The notes under the pieces: generated by a model
Told to the model about the DNA's origin: nothing
What the model saw: the letters and a program-made list of their open reading frames with translations, nothing else
The model's database searches: none
Assembly: GCA_009760855.2 (NCBI GenBank)
Contig: WPIO01000223.1
Span: 27,501-91,500 of the forward strand
Length of the DNA: 64,000 bases
Direction of reading: 5' to 3'
Source: Cristatella mucedo
Lineage: Eukaryota; Bryozoa; Phylactolaemata; Cristatellidae
Made by a program: the position numbers and the translations under genes
Shown here: piece after piece, positions 27,131 to 38,664 of the stretch
Layout of the letters: the number at the start of each line of letters is the position of its first letter
Numbering within the stretch: the first letter of the stretch is position 1

Positions 27131-27239
27131 CAGAGTAAGCTTAGCGCTTACTTTTCTCGAATGCAATGAGGACTGGCTGTCGTTAGCTACTGACTCTCGC
27201 TCTTGAAAATAAGATATTTAATTAATTCGTACGCAGCTA

Positions 27240-27400
27240 TAAAGGAGCTTGGTCTCTATTGCATATATCTATATATAGTATTATGCAGAATATTATATAT
27301 TATATGATATATAATATACTATTATATATATATATATATTATATTAAATATATCTATAGATAATATATCGTATATAGATGTATTCATATATAAGGGAGCT
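27240..27400. repeat. AT-rich palindromic tract
   Basis: Long TA-rich sequence with several self-complementary blocks (for example atattatatattatat / atgatatataatatac and a pure TA run). A small tail-like remnant (gggagcttagtctctaaac) follows at about 27393. It could extrude as a cruciform. Confidence 0.7.
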
Positions 27401-28003
27401 TAGTCTCTAAACAGGCGCTTCGCATGTACCGCGAGCTGAAAAGCGAAAAGAAACGCCGGCGGCGGCGGCGTGCGCGCCGCTGCCGCACGGGTGTGCGCCG
27501 CCGCCGCCGCTGCTTCCGCGAGCTTAGTTTCGCGTTCCGCAGCGCCGCTTGAGTTGCCAAATGAGTGCACCCGGAAGCGCGTCCTAGAGCGCATTGCACA
27601 CAGCGAGTCCTAGAGCGCATTGCACGCTGAAGCGACGCAGTCCCGGCGTCTCGTCGGTCGTTTCTCGGGTTCGCGATCGAAGCAGCTTCGCGTTGGATTA
27701 GCGCTAGCGCGAGTAATGACTGCAGGCGCGCTTATTACTCACGGCTCCCGAACTATGGCGGCCGCTAATCGATCTATCGCGTGATAATTTGCAGTTGGGC
27801 GACATAAAAAGCCGAAGTCGGGCAATTGCTCAGTTGGGTGGCGCTCCAGACGTCGAGCTGCGCAGTCGAAAGCTCCGATAGCTAATGAAAGAGTTTATGC
27901 GCGCCACGTGCGGCCCGCGTTCTGGATGTCAATAACCATCCGGCGAATAACCCTCCTCTGCCAAATGAAGTGCTCACCACTACGGATATGCACCCGCTCT
28001 CTG
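27401..28003. other. no recognised feature
   Basis: GC-rich, with a (CCG)-type stretch near 27455-27515. Nothing identified. Confidence 0.4.
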
Positions 28004-28039
28004 TCTCGCTCTCTTTGTGTTTCTGTGTGTGTGTGTGTG

Positions 28040-28082
<43 letters not shown>

Positions 28083-28115
28083 TGCTCTCTGTCTATCTCT
28101 CTGTCTCTGTCTGTT

Positions 28116-28148
<33 letters not shown>

Positions 28149-28318
28149 GTCTCTCGCTGTCTGTCTCTCTGTCTTTCTCTCCCTCTTTCTCTCTCTCTCT
28201 CTGTCCCTCTCTCTCCGTCTCCCCCTCTCTGTCTGTCTGTCTGTATCTGTCTCTCTCTCTGTCTCTCTAGGTCTCTCTCTGTCTCTCTGCGTCTCTTTGT
28301 CTGCTCTCTCTCTAGCTA
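28004..28318. repeat. pyrimidine-rich compound microsatellite
   Basis: (GT)n, (CT)n, (AT)n (28061-28082) and then long degenerate CTGT/CT sequence. Confidence 0.9.
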
Positions 28319-29700
28319 TATATTCTTCGTTGCTACTGCGTTCCGCCATTGTCGGTTGCCACATCTTCGTGCATCTGTGCTACACGCACAAGTCACCAGC
28401 CGCAAATCCGAGCCCCCTCAGGGCTTCGCCGGTATTCGCCGCGCGTCGGCCGGGTCGCATCGTTACGAGCGCTGCGTTTGCGGCCTGGTTCTGTCCGGAT
28501 GCGGAAGCCTCGCGCCGCGTTCGTAACATCCATCTATCTATCGCAGTGGCTACCTGCTGCAGTCCCGTCTGAAGCAAATAACAAGTACTGCACGCCATTG
28601 AAGCAAAGCGATTTAGCTCGAACGACAACTGGTGCAACCGCCATGCGACAGCGTAGGTGCGGCGGGCGGCGAGAGGACACAGCGTTTGGCGTGCGATCGA
28701 ATGTGTGCGGATGCTGCCGACAATGCGGAACTGCAGCGTTGCCTCCCCCATTCAGGGGATCGGGGATTCAGGGGGATCATTTACCGCACCGGTTGCCTTT
28801 CCGGATACAAGTGGCCATTGGCAGGCTATCCGCACTTCGGCCGTGCTGCACCGCATCCGGCTTACTGGCGCGGATGCCGCCGCTGCAGCCGCGCGGCGGC
28901 GGAGCGATTATTTCTTTCACCCCTCTTGACACCCAGTAAATCAAGCTAATGAGACCGTACAGAGTTCGCCATCAAAGTCGAAGGCCGCCGGAGCGCCGCG
29001 GCCGCGCACCTGCCGCAGCGCTCGCGGCTCTAAAATTATCTCCGCAGCGCCGCCGAGCGGTGTTGCTAGACCAGCTGCTCTCTCCTCAACTCTCCTCCTC
29101 CGGGTTTTCAGCGACTTCCGCTGGAGTGGCCGATTTGCCAGGCAGCAGACCCAACTGCCGCCACGCCCTGGCGCCATGCTGCCGCCGCCGCCACCGCCGC
29201 CGCCATGCCTCCGCCTCCGGCGCCGCATTCGCGTCGCTGATGACGTCGCTTGCCGCCGCCAGGCCAATGAGAGTTGCAGCGCTCGATTTGCTCTGCGTCG
29301 CGCGGCTGCGTTCGCTCGGACACTTCACTCGGAGCAGCTAGCGCTCCATTCTAAGCACTTACAAGTGCATTTCCCATCAGGTCTGCTGATTCAATCGCCT
29401 CATTAACGTAGCGGCAGAGGTGCCGTAACGGCCAACGTCGCCAACGTCTGCGGTGGATAGTAAAGGATCGCCGGCTGCAAGACCCATTTGGCGCGAATGC
29501 GCGCGTACACAGTAAACCATGTTGGCGACTCAAGATTCTGTTCCGGTGTGCGACAGTTGACATGAAGGCGCGGGAACGCACGTTTGCCTTTTTTTACGGA
29601 GCCGCGATGCACTGAAATATGCGCTATTTGTTTAAGGAGCTGAGTGCTCATACTTAAGCGATCAATCGACCGCTGGGTCTGAAAATAAAAAATCCAGTGA
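28319..29700. other. no recognised gene
   Basis: Moderately GC-rich, including a CGG/CCG-rich section (28970-29240) with a GCCGCC run. Open frames of up to 196 codons are present but none shows a family signature. Confidence 0.4.
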
Positions 29701-30099
29701 AAAGAGGAGCCTCTAGTAAAAAGAACCCGAGCAAAGGCATCTGAGCGGAGAAAGAACAATCGCTACTGCGGGTCACCTCGCGCGGTCGACGCGCAGTTAA
29801 ATACAACAGCGCCACAACTGAGCGGACCGTCGGGAGCGGGGCCGAACGAAAGTACAAAACTCGCTCACGTTACAAAACGAGCACTCAGAGACTTTGAACG
29901 CTCGCTTGTTGCCACCGATCGTGACTCACTGCTAAGACCAAAGAATGAACCTGACCCCGCGACGTCCGTGACCTACAAGAGGCTACGGAAACGGCTCGCG
30001 GTAGTGAAACGTCGGCGTGCAGCATCGGCCATCGTATGGGAGGCTAGCTTCCATTCACGGGTCCTGAATTACAAGAATTTTGAACCGGTCGTGTCGTAA
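29701..30099 (+). other. 133-codon open frame of unknown identity, no start codon near its 5' end
   Basis: Open from TGA (29698) to TAA (30097-30099), very basic and polar. It begins E-E-P-L-V-K-R-T-R-A-K-A-S-E-R-R and includes T-K-R-A-L-R-D-F-E-R-S-L-V-A-T-D-R-D and T-Y-K-R-L-R-K-R-L-A-V-V-K-R-R-R. Its composition is more protein-like than the surrounding shadows, and an AG (aatccag) lies just upstream at 29697. It could be an exon, part of a mobile-element protein, or chance. I recognise no family. Confidence 0.3.
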
Positions 30100-30567
30100 T
30101 CTGTTTGCGAGCAGAAGTTACAGCCCAACTCATGCGACAGTCCGCGAATTGTACTCTGAACGTCGAGTAAAAGAGCTGCCCGCTGATGCCAGCGCTGGAC
30201 ACTCACGCCCCTCTGCGGCTGAGAACTAGACTGCGTGCGTACTCCAACGACACGGAGTCGGTACATTAAGGTGTGGGCGGTCCTCACCGCTGCCGAGTTC
30301 CGACCAACGGAACGCGTCGGCGTACTAGCGTGCATTACGGCTGCCCCTACGACAGGCTAGTCGTGCTTCGTGGCAACAACTTCGCCGGTGTCTGTCTCGC
30401 GTCGGCGAGAACTCGTACTCGGAACGAGCGCTGCGTTTGTGGCTGAGCACCTCAGAAGCTCAGAAGCCGGCTATGCCAGTTTGTAGCAGTACGCCGTTGC
30501 TGCGCTGTGCGTAGCTAAACAATTTGATGCATGGCAAAGTGTCAGGCTTTGATAACGCATTACCATG

Positions 30568-31107
30568 ATAATAATAATAATAATGATAATAGTGCATTCG
30601 ATATAGCGCCCTCAGAGAACTCGATCTCTTTCTAGGCACTTTACACGTGCTGCAAAGGAAGCGTGATCGAACGGTTAGCGGTATCGTACTCGATAAACAA
30701 CAAAAATAACATGGTTAGGGGTGAGGTGCACAGAGTCATCATGCAAGCTTGGTTGGTGACAACATGCAACAGTGTCAGCAAGCATAAGCACATTCAGAAC
30801 GAATCGCAGGGACCCGCTAAATGCTGCGATACATAGATGCTTTTTTGGATTCTTTTTAAACGTGGCTAAGTCAGGACATGTCGTGACGCAAGTCGGGAGT
30901 GAGATTCAGGCCGGTTCTTTGGGAGCGTGCGAAGTGAATGCACGGTCTCCGATGGATTTGAGATTCGTATGAATCATACGTAAGCAGTTAGATTCCGAAA
31001 ATGGGTGGCACAATGTTTAGTCTGGTGGGGGAGTAGATCTGATAGGTAGGCTCAAGCCAAAGAATGAAGAGACCTAAAAGTGAGTGACAACACCTCAAAG
31101 TCGATGC
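30568..31107 (-). mobile_element. LINE-A 3' segment (right arm of an inverted insertion)
   Basis: Minus-strand copy from the (TTA)n end at 30568 through the tail, 3'-UTR and last coding codons (cgatgtcgtgac..., ccagaagaa..). It stops near the codons for D-F-K-V-L, after which the sequence turns into the plus-oriented LINE-A segment at 31108. Moderately diverged. Confidence 0.8.
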
Positions 31108-31215
31108 ATTTCACAGTTTATACTCTCCCTCTTGCCGCCGTAAATCGCTGAGCAAAAAAATCTAATCCATGCCTTCATTTTTATGACGACGCATGCGCAG
31201 CAGTAGCCGTGCTTT
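31108..31215 (+). mobile_element. LINE-A reverse transcriptase piece in inverted orientation
   Basis: Plus-strand match to 39054-39165 of the main LINE-A copy (atttcac-gtttatactctccctcttgc..., then ttgattcttcc). That is the region just before and through the YADD box. It abuts the minus-oriented 3' segment directly. Confidence 0.65.
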
Positions 31216-31400
31216 GATTCTTCCCTCACTAGTTAAGGTGGTTGCTTTTCACGACCTCGGCACCGAGGTCGTGGGTTCGAATCCTGTGGTGGGCGATCCT
31301 CTATCGCCGCTGCAAGCGGTGGTCATAGCCGTAAAGGCTATTCTGTCGCTATACAAAATTCTCTGAGGGCACTTTATTAAGTGCATTATAATTATCATAC
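31216..31400 (+). mobile_element. SINE-A copy with LINE-A-type tail
   Basis: Head with ccctcactagttaaggtggt (box A region) and GGTTCGAATCCTG (box B). Body: gtggtgggcgatcctctatc, gccgctgcaagcggtgg, gtaaaggctattctgtcgc. Tail: ttctctgagggcactttatt and AT-rich end. The best SINE-A copy in the window. Confidence 0.88.
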
Positions 31401-31639
31401 CAAAGAGGCTGTTGAATCAGCAAGTCTTTTTTTCTCCACCCTCCAGCATCTCAAACTACGTGAGCTCATTAATAGCTTGTATAGCTGACACGGGCTCTTG
31501 ATACAATCAAACTTTCTGAAACTGTATGACAAAATATCTAGCTTACTAATAACGGATAAACCAAGTCTTCGTAAGGAAATGGAATGCAAGAGTCTCCAAG
31601 TTGTCTCTAACAGCATATCTGCTGTAGCCTCAAACCCGG

Positions 31640-32145
31640 AATCTGGTTAAACTCTTATGGAAAGACTTGTCTCTAGGTGAGCTCCAAAGTAAAATCCGCT
31701 TCATTCCACCCACGTAATATTGCAAAAATTTGCGCTTGCTTAGATTAGTACACCGCAGCCTGACACGAAAGCTGGTTCGTGCAGTCGTGGCATCCCGACT
31801 GGCTTTCTGTAACTCACCACTTCTAGCCCTCCCTGCACGGGCACTAAAACGTTTTATGTAGTTGCTGCAAAACTTGGCAGCTACGCTTAACTATCGTAAA
31901 CGTAGCAACTGCCGCGGTACGCCGCCGCCGCTCACCGGCGCTGCCCCGGAAGCCTGTCTAGCAGCCTCTTTATCGACTTCAATATCCTGGCTGTATCCTT
32001 AACGGTTTCAGGATCCTCACTTCAATTGATCCGACCCATCTATCTAAATTAGCGGTCTCCTCTCCACGACTCGGCAGTCTTTCTCCGGTCGATTGCATAT
32101 GCACCTAACCAACTTCAAACCCCTCGGAGACAGTGTCTCGAATTA
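31640..32145 (+). mobile_element. decayed LINE-A-type reverse transcriptase region, left part
   Basis: Plus-strand codons still readable as A-K-I-C-A-C-L-x-x-(S/T)-T-(A)-x-x-T-(R)-K-L-V-R-A-V-V-A-S-R-L-A-F-C-N-S, matching A-K-I-R-A-C-L-D...V-T-S-R-L-D-F-C-N-S of the main copy, with many frameshifts. It ends at cttcaaacccctcggagac, where a SINE-B interrupts it. Confidence 0.7.
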
Positions 32146-32285
32146 AAATAAGCAAATATAGTTCATTCGGTTTGCATAGCACTCTAATTGAGCTTAATCT
32201 CTATCCAGGCACTTAACGCATGCCGAACGTCGTCTCTAGCCCGCGACCTCGGTCGTCAAAAGGTGAGCACGTGACTCCTGGACGC
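32146..32285 (-). mobile_element. SINE-B inserted in the decayed LINE
   Basis: Minus-strand SINE-B: gaccgaggtcgcgggctaga (box B region), aagtgcctggatagagatta, ctcaattagagtgctatgc and an AT-rich end. The LINE resumes on the right with cactatactcccaaagcttg, so the insertion splits a once continuous LINE. Confidence 0.75.
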
Positions 32286-32644
32286 TCGGTCACTATACTC
32301 CCAAAGCTTGGAACTCACTACCGACTGACGTCGCGTCGTCTGCTGACTTGACGACACTACCTGCTCCACATGCGAAGCCTTTTGTTCTGTCCGAGTGACG
32401 CACCTTTTACGCGGCTAGGAAGCAGCGCATCTCGCACGAGTAACTAAGGGCAGCAGCGAAGCATAACTAAGGGCAGCAGCGAAACGCTTTTGCACAGCGT
32501 CCCTGCGGACCTGCCGCTTTCCCGACTGCGCTTTAATTGCCTGTGTGCGCCTAATGAAGTGATACTAACCGGGTGGGAGATGGGTCCTACTAACCAGCGG
32601 CCGTGAAACCTCTGCGTACCTATGCTTAGGCCGCCTAGGCAGGA
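32286..32644 (+). mobile_element. decayed LINE-A' 3' part
   Basis: Continuation of the LINE: tactcccaaagcttggaact, then a 3'-UTR type marked by tactaaccgggt and tactaaccagcggccg, shared with about 35445, 38405-38490 and 46265. This marks a subfamily distinct from the main LINE-A copy. Confidence 0.6.
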
Positions 32645-33177
32645 TGCTTAATAATAGTAATAATGATGCACTTGATAAAGCGCCCTCAGAGAACTCAATC
32701 TCTTTCTAGGCGCTCTACATTTGCTGCAAAGGGAAATGCAATTGAATGGTGAGTAATGTCATGCTTGATGAACAAACAACATGAACAACATGGTTAGTTG
32801 CAGCATGCACAGTGTCAGCACGCATAAGCACATCAAGGACGAACCACAGGAACCCACTAAATGCTGTCCTAAATAGGCGTGTTTTTAAGTTCCTTTTAAA
32901 TGTGGTCAAGTCAGGGGATGTTCTGACGCAAGTAGGGAGGGAGTTCCAGGCTTTGGGAGCATACGAACTAAATGCTTGGTATCCAAGGGATTTGAGGTTT
33001 GTACGAGGTATTGGTAGACTGTTGGATTCCGAAAAGCGGGTGGTACAATGCTTGGCATGGTGGGGTAGTATATTTGAGAGATAGGCTGGAGCCAAAAAAT
33101 GAAGTGTCCTGAAAGTGAGTGACAAAATCTTAAAGTCAATCCGTTGCTTGACTTGGAGCCTGTGCAGGTCGGCGAGA
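32645..33177 (-). mobile_element. LINE-A 5'-truncated copy
   Basis: Minus-strand copy from an ATT-rich end (32645-32665) through the tail, 3'-UTR and C-terminal codons (A-P-A-Y-L-S-N-I-L-P-H-H-A-K-H, S-L-P-T-C-V-R-T-S-P-D-L-T-T-F-K). It stops near D-L-H-R-L-Q-V-K-Q-R and abuts the pseudogene at 33178. Confidence 0.88.
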
Positions 33178-34030
33178 AGTCTTTCGTCTGTACAGAATGT
33201 GTCGCTGTCAAAGAGGAAAACTTATTTTTATTGTGAAGTAAAAATCGCTTTAAACTGGGTTCGATGAATCTATGGAGAGTCTCCACTCAGTTGGATCGTA
33301 GAAATTTGCCATTTGGTTTACTAGACCTTCGACGTTGCTGCAATAGACTAGTGAATCCTTCGTAGAAAAGTACGGAAGAAACTGTTTTACATAATATCTA
33401 TAACACGATTATGCAGCACCAGGCCCAAGAAAATTTCTTTCTTTTAATTTAGAAGCGAGGAGTTCAGCCGACTCTTTGGGAAGGTCAACTTCTCTTACCG
33501 AGTCATCAAGATCACATTGAGCCATTAGTTTAGGTGTTGGAGCATTAAAAGCATCATGGTTGTCATCAACGTCACTTTCCTTTAAATTCGAATCACTATC
33601 AGTCACTATATCATCGAGTGTAACTGATGGAAGAGTAACTCACAATTCATTACTATGAGGTACAGTTCGCATCGATGACGGTAGATTTGAATATTCCATT
33701 TTATGCCTATTCTTCTCGCTGAAGCCCTGCACGTTAGTGGTGCAGAAATGACAATCCAAAACTTGGTCAGTTTGTTGTCTCCAAATCCTCGGTACTCCAA
33801 ATGGCATGTATTTGCTTTGAACTTTATACCACTGTCTCAAATTTTTTACCCACGGCTTGCACACCGTAAGTGGTGCCCGTGTCTTATCCTGATCTCCCAG
33901 TTTGCTTCCGAATTAGGCGCGATAGCACTGTTTGATGAATTTAGTAATCGGTAGTCGTTGCTTTTTTGTCGATAATCTCCCGCACATGCAGCAGAGTATA
34001 TGTGGAAAATTATTAAATGGCTTGGCATTG
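33178..34030 (-). pseudogene. decayed copy of a multicopy invertebrate Cys-rich protein family
   Basis: On the minus strand, broken by stops and frameshifts: C-Y-R-A-stop-F-G-S-K-L-G-D-Q-D-K-T-R-A-P near 33900; M-P-F-G-V-P-R-I-W-R-Q-Q-T-D, then D-C-H-F-C-T-T-N and Y-S-N-L-P-S-S-M-R-T-V-P-H-S (33640-33800); R-E-V-D-L-P-K-E-S-A-E-L-L-A-S-K-L-K-E (33420-33480); F-L-P-Y-F-S-T-K-D-S-L-V-Y-C and D-P-T-E-W-R-L (33250-33390); L-L-H-N-K-N-K near 33225. These are hallmarks of an uncharacterised family found in many copies in cnidarian and arthropod genomes, probably spread with mobile elements. Its biochemical role is not known to me. This copy cannot encode the full protein. Confidence 0.75.
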
Positions 34031-34474
34031 TAAATTACAAATATTTGATTTAAAAACTGTATTAAAAAATGGCTAGTTGTTCTACAAAAAATAACTCACA
34101 ACATTGCGCTCACAACACTAAGTGACCATAACAATTAAACCTAAAGAAAGCCAATATCATTAAACATAAAGTGTAACGTTAAAGTGCACCCGATCTTTGA
34201 TCAACGAAATCTACCAAACTTGACTTGCCAAAGCAAAACAAAATACAAAATAAATAATCATTTGTGATGTATATTTGGAAAACGATAAAAAATGCCACAC
34301 AACTGATATGCAGACCAGTGCAATCTCACCTCGTTAGTAATATTGAGGCTAAACGCCGACCATTCTCGCACTCGTTTGGACTCGTTCGATGTTCATAAGG
34401 TAACATAAGGAAAGGTGAAATCTCATCTAAGAGGGAGAATTTTTAGAATAGATATCAATGATCACCCAGTGAGC
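34031..34474. other. AT-rich sequence, nothing recognised
   Basis: Lies between the pseudogene and the next LINE relic. Possibly flank of the mobile copy. No ORF or repeat match seen. Confidence 0.4.
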
Positions 34475-35290
34475 TTTTGACGTATGCGGTGCTTCGGGGA
34501 ACCTTCGCAGGTATAGTTATCGTCATTACTTATGCTCTCCGTCTCTCCAAAGCAATCGCCAAGCGTAATCTAGGCTTATAGGTGTACGCGGATTACACAC
34601 AGCTGCACTTGCGCTTTGATCCTTTACGGCCTTTGAGCAACTCGACTTTTCCTGCTGCCTAAAAGCTCAAACGATTGATATTCACCCACTTTGATGGCGT
34701 TAAACCATCTGAAATTAAATGACGACACCACAACTTGCTAATTATGTTAACACTTAGAAACCGGAAAGCTCAGCTCTCCAAATCGGCTCAACTAGTATAT
34801 CGCCGGAAACCCTGGCACACAAATTGAGTGTCCTTCTCTAAAATAACTTGTGACTGATCCTCTTGATTTTGCAGTGCAGTAAGACAATTGCAGATAGTGA
34901 ACAACTTCGCAGCAAGGTTTATCTGTCGTAAACATCGTATTAGACCAGTGCTTATCAATATGCATCGACTACCTATCAAGCAGCATATCGACTTTAGGAT
35001 TCTAACACTCACCTTTAGAGGCCATACATTCTGTTGGTCCGGCCTACCTATCCGAATTAGTTTCACATCTAGCACAAAAATTTCAAATCCTGTCGCACCG
35101 CTCATCCTAGTCACTCTCGCCAATTGTTTGTGCCATCAACTAATTTCAATACCAGTGAAGACCGTGTTCCCAGTAGCTATGCTACCGAAGCTTAGAACTC
35201 ACTATCGACTGAGATCACATCATTTCCTGATTTGACGACATTTTCCAAAAAGAAGCTTAAAACTACCCGTTTAAGACAGCCTTTGATCTG
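34475..35290 (+). mobile_element. decayed LINE-A-type reverse transcriptase
   Basis: Readable as ggcttataggtgtacgcgga (Y-A-D-Y for Y-A-D-D) T-Q-L-H-L-R-F-D-P and, near 34890-35080, N-F-A-A-R-F-I-C-R, L-P-I-K-Q-H-I-D-F-R-I-L-T-L-T-F-R. Many frameshifts make it an old copy. Confidence 0.75.
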
Positions 35291-35558
35291 TACAAGTTAA
35301 TCATCCGTATAACGTTTGTGCCTTAAGCAACAAAGTGTCGTGACTAATGGCAAGAGAGACTGGCTTTTTTTTTTAAAGAACCCCAGCGGACTGGTAATTT
35401 TTTCTGTGTACTTAGCTTACTTGTGCACGATTAAGAGCATGCTACTAACCGGGTCGTACTAACAGACGGCCCGAATGTCTTCTTGTGTTTTGTGCATGAT
35501 TGTCCAAGCATGTTAATCGCTTGTTTGTACACGCTTGCCTAATCAAGACATCTTGCTT
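35291..35558. other. LINE-A' 3'-UTR-like remnant and unassigned sequence
   Basis: Contains gctactaaccgggtcgtact, related to the subfamily marker at 32570 and 38470. This suggests the decayed LINE continues through here. Confidence 0.45.
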
Positions 35559-36330
35559 ACCATAATAATAATAATAATAGTAATACATTGGTAGAGCAAC
35601 CTAGGAGAACTGAATCTCTCTCTAGGCACTTTACAGATGCTGTGTGTAAAGCATTACCAAATGTTTAGTGGTAACGGCCGAAAGCAGCAGGTATAGTGTA
35701 AGCAGGTACATGCACACGAAAGACGAATCACGAAGACCCACCAAATGCTGTAATAAACAGGTGAGTTTTAAGCTTCTTTTTAAATGTCTTCATGTCAGGA
35801 GGGGACGTTTTGACGTGCGTCGGTGGCGAGTTCCAGGCTTTGGGAGCATAGGAACTAACGGCACGGTCTCGAGCGGTTTTTTAAGGTTGGCAAGAGGTAC
35901 TGCTAAACGATTCGAGTCAGAACCACGGGCTGTACGATTCTTCGCCTGGTGGGGGAGTAGTTCTGATAGGTAGGCTGGAGCCAGAGAATGAAGGGACCTA
36001 GAAGTGAGTGCCAGAACTTTGAAGGCAATGCGCTGCTTGATTGAGAGCCAATGCAGGTCAGCGAGAAGTGGTGTGGTGTGGCAACTGTGATGCTCACGAC
36101 AGAGCCTAGCTGCAGAGTTTTGCACCAACTGTAAGCGCCTGAGTACACAGGCCGGTAGACCAGCAAGCAGTGAGTTACAGAAGTCAAGACGGGATGTTAC
36201 AAATGCAAGAACCAATTTAGATGTGTTATCCCTGTCTAAACAAGCCCGAATTTTAGCAATGTTATGTAGCTAAAAGTAGGCAGACTTGAATGTGGAGCGG
36301 ATGTGGTCGTCTAATAAAAGTTTACTTTGG
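35559..36330 (-). mobile_element. LINE-A copy, 5'-truncated
   Basis: Minus strand from an (ATT)n end at 35559-35583 through the tail and C-terminal coding region: S-R-L-D-F-C-N-S-L-L-A-G-L-P-A, Q-N-S-A-A-R-L, H-W-L-S-I-K-Q-R-I-A-F-K-V. Better preserved than the 34.5-kb relic. Confidence 0.88.
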
Positions 36331-36344
36331 AACAGAACATTGAC

Positions 36345-36835
36345 TACTAGCTATTGCTCCTCTTAAAAGGGGCTGTAAAGCACCCGAATAGAGATCAAGT
36401 TTTATTAAGACGCTATGCAAATGACTTATTACACAATGCGACACAATTTTTGTTCTTGGCTCTTACGTGTTATTTTTCGAAAGCTTATGCCTCAAAAGTA
36501 TAGACATTTGCATTTTTCTACCCACACAGCACTGCTGTGATAAGGATACTGACATGTTTAAAATTTACAAATTCTACATTAAAATTCGCTGTGCCGAATC
36601 TTTGAATAATATTTACTCTGAAGTAAAACATTCTATAAAAATGAAGTAATATATATATATATATATAAACTGAAATTATGCATAAACGACAACAGAGCAT
36701 TTAGAAAGGAGTATTATTAGAGATTTTAAGATTATATTGTGAATCTAATTTGAGGTTCAGCTACCGAATGTATTCTCCTACCATGTTCTCATTATACTGT
36801 CATTGACAGCTGCGTTTAAAGTCCACTAAATCCTG
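36345..36835. other. LINE tail remnant and AT-rich sequence
   Basis: A plus-strand tail-like block (gctgtaaagcacccgaatag...gacgctatgcaaatg) at 36370-36425, then AT-rich sequence with a short (AT)n at 36648-36667. No gene. Confidence 0.45.
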
Positions 36836-37830
<995 letters not shown>

Positions 37831-37844
37831 ACTATTGTTATTGT

Positions 37845-38660
37845 TATAATCAATTCTGTCAAAATCTACCCAAATCGCTGCGATTGAATACAATATCCTG
37901 TCATTCATCTTTAGGCCCTTCTTATTCTTACTCTGGCCTACCTATTTGATCCCTTCGAAGCAAATGTAAAGCGCCTAGGAAGCAATTGAGTTCTCTGAGG
38001 GCGCTTTATCAAGTGCCTTATTATTATTATTATTAATTAGCTTCACTTTAGACCTCCCGGTCCTTCGCCATTCGCTCTTCTGGCTCTGGAAAAAGGTTAC
38101 TAGCGCACTTGATTCGCTACAAATCCTTATGAGACCGCGCTCACAGCCACTCTGCTCCCAAAGCATGGAGCTCACTGCGACTGACAGAAAACAAACTTCG
38201 CCTCCCGATTCAGATATTTGAAAAATGAATGAGGAAACCTACAGTTCCTCATATCAGCCTTGCCGCGTTAAACGTATGTTTAAGCGGCTGTGCATTGCGA
38301 AACCCTGCACGTCGTGACTATAGGCAACGGATAGGCACTTTTCCATAGCACCCCAGATCTATATTTTCCGTGTCCTTTGACAAGCTGAGACGATTGAGAG
38401 AGCGTTACTAATCGGTGTGGGGTGGCGGGGGCCCCGGGGGGGGGGGTGGGCCTGGGTGCGGGGGGGGGGGCCTACTAACCAGCGGCCGAGAGTCTTTTGC
38501 ACTGTGCTTTTGCACGCTGCCTGTCATGGGATAATGACAGCTGCGTGCCCCCTTTCTTGCTCACCTAAGCAGGATGCCATGCTTTCCGATTATCGGATTA
38601 TATGATTACGGTTATCGGATATAGGATTAAGGTAATCGGATATGGGATGTCCTGCTTTCC
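37845..38660 (+). mobile_element. decayed LINE-A' with a LINE-A tail inserted in it
   Basis: Coding remnants (tcatctttaggcccttctta...ctggcctacctattt) are interrupted by a LINE-A tail with (ATT)n (about 37950-38036). They then resume with agcttcactttagacctccc, ctgctcccaaagcatggag and the tactaaccagcggccg 3'-UTR marker (38472). G-rich homopolymer runs lie at 38430-38470. Degenerate ggattat/cggatat repeats follow at 38588-38650. Confidence 0.6.
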
Positions 38661-38664
38661 ACCC

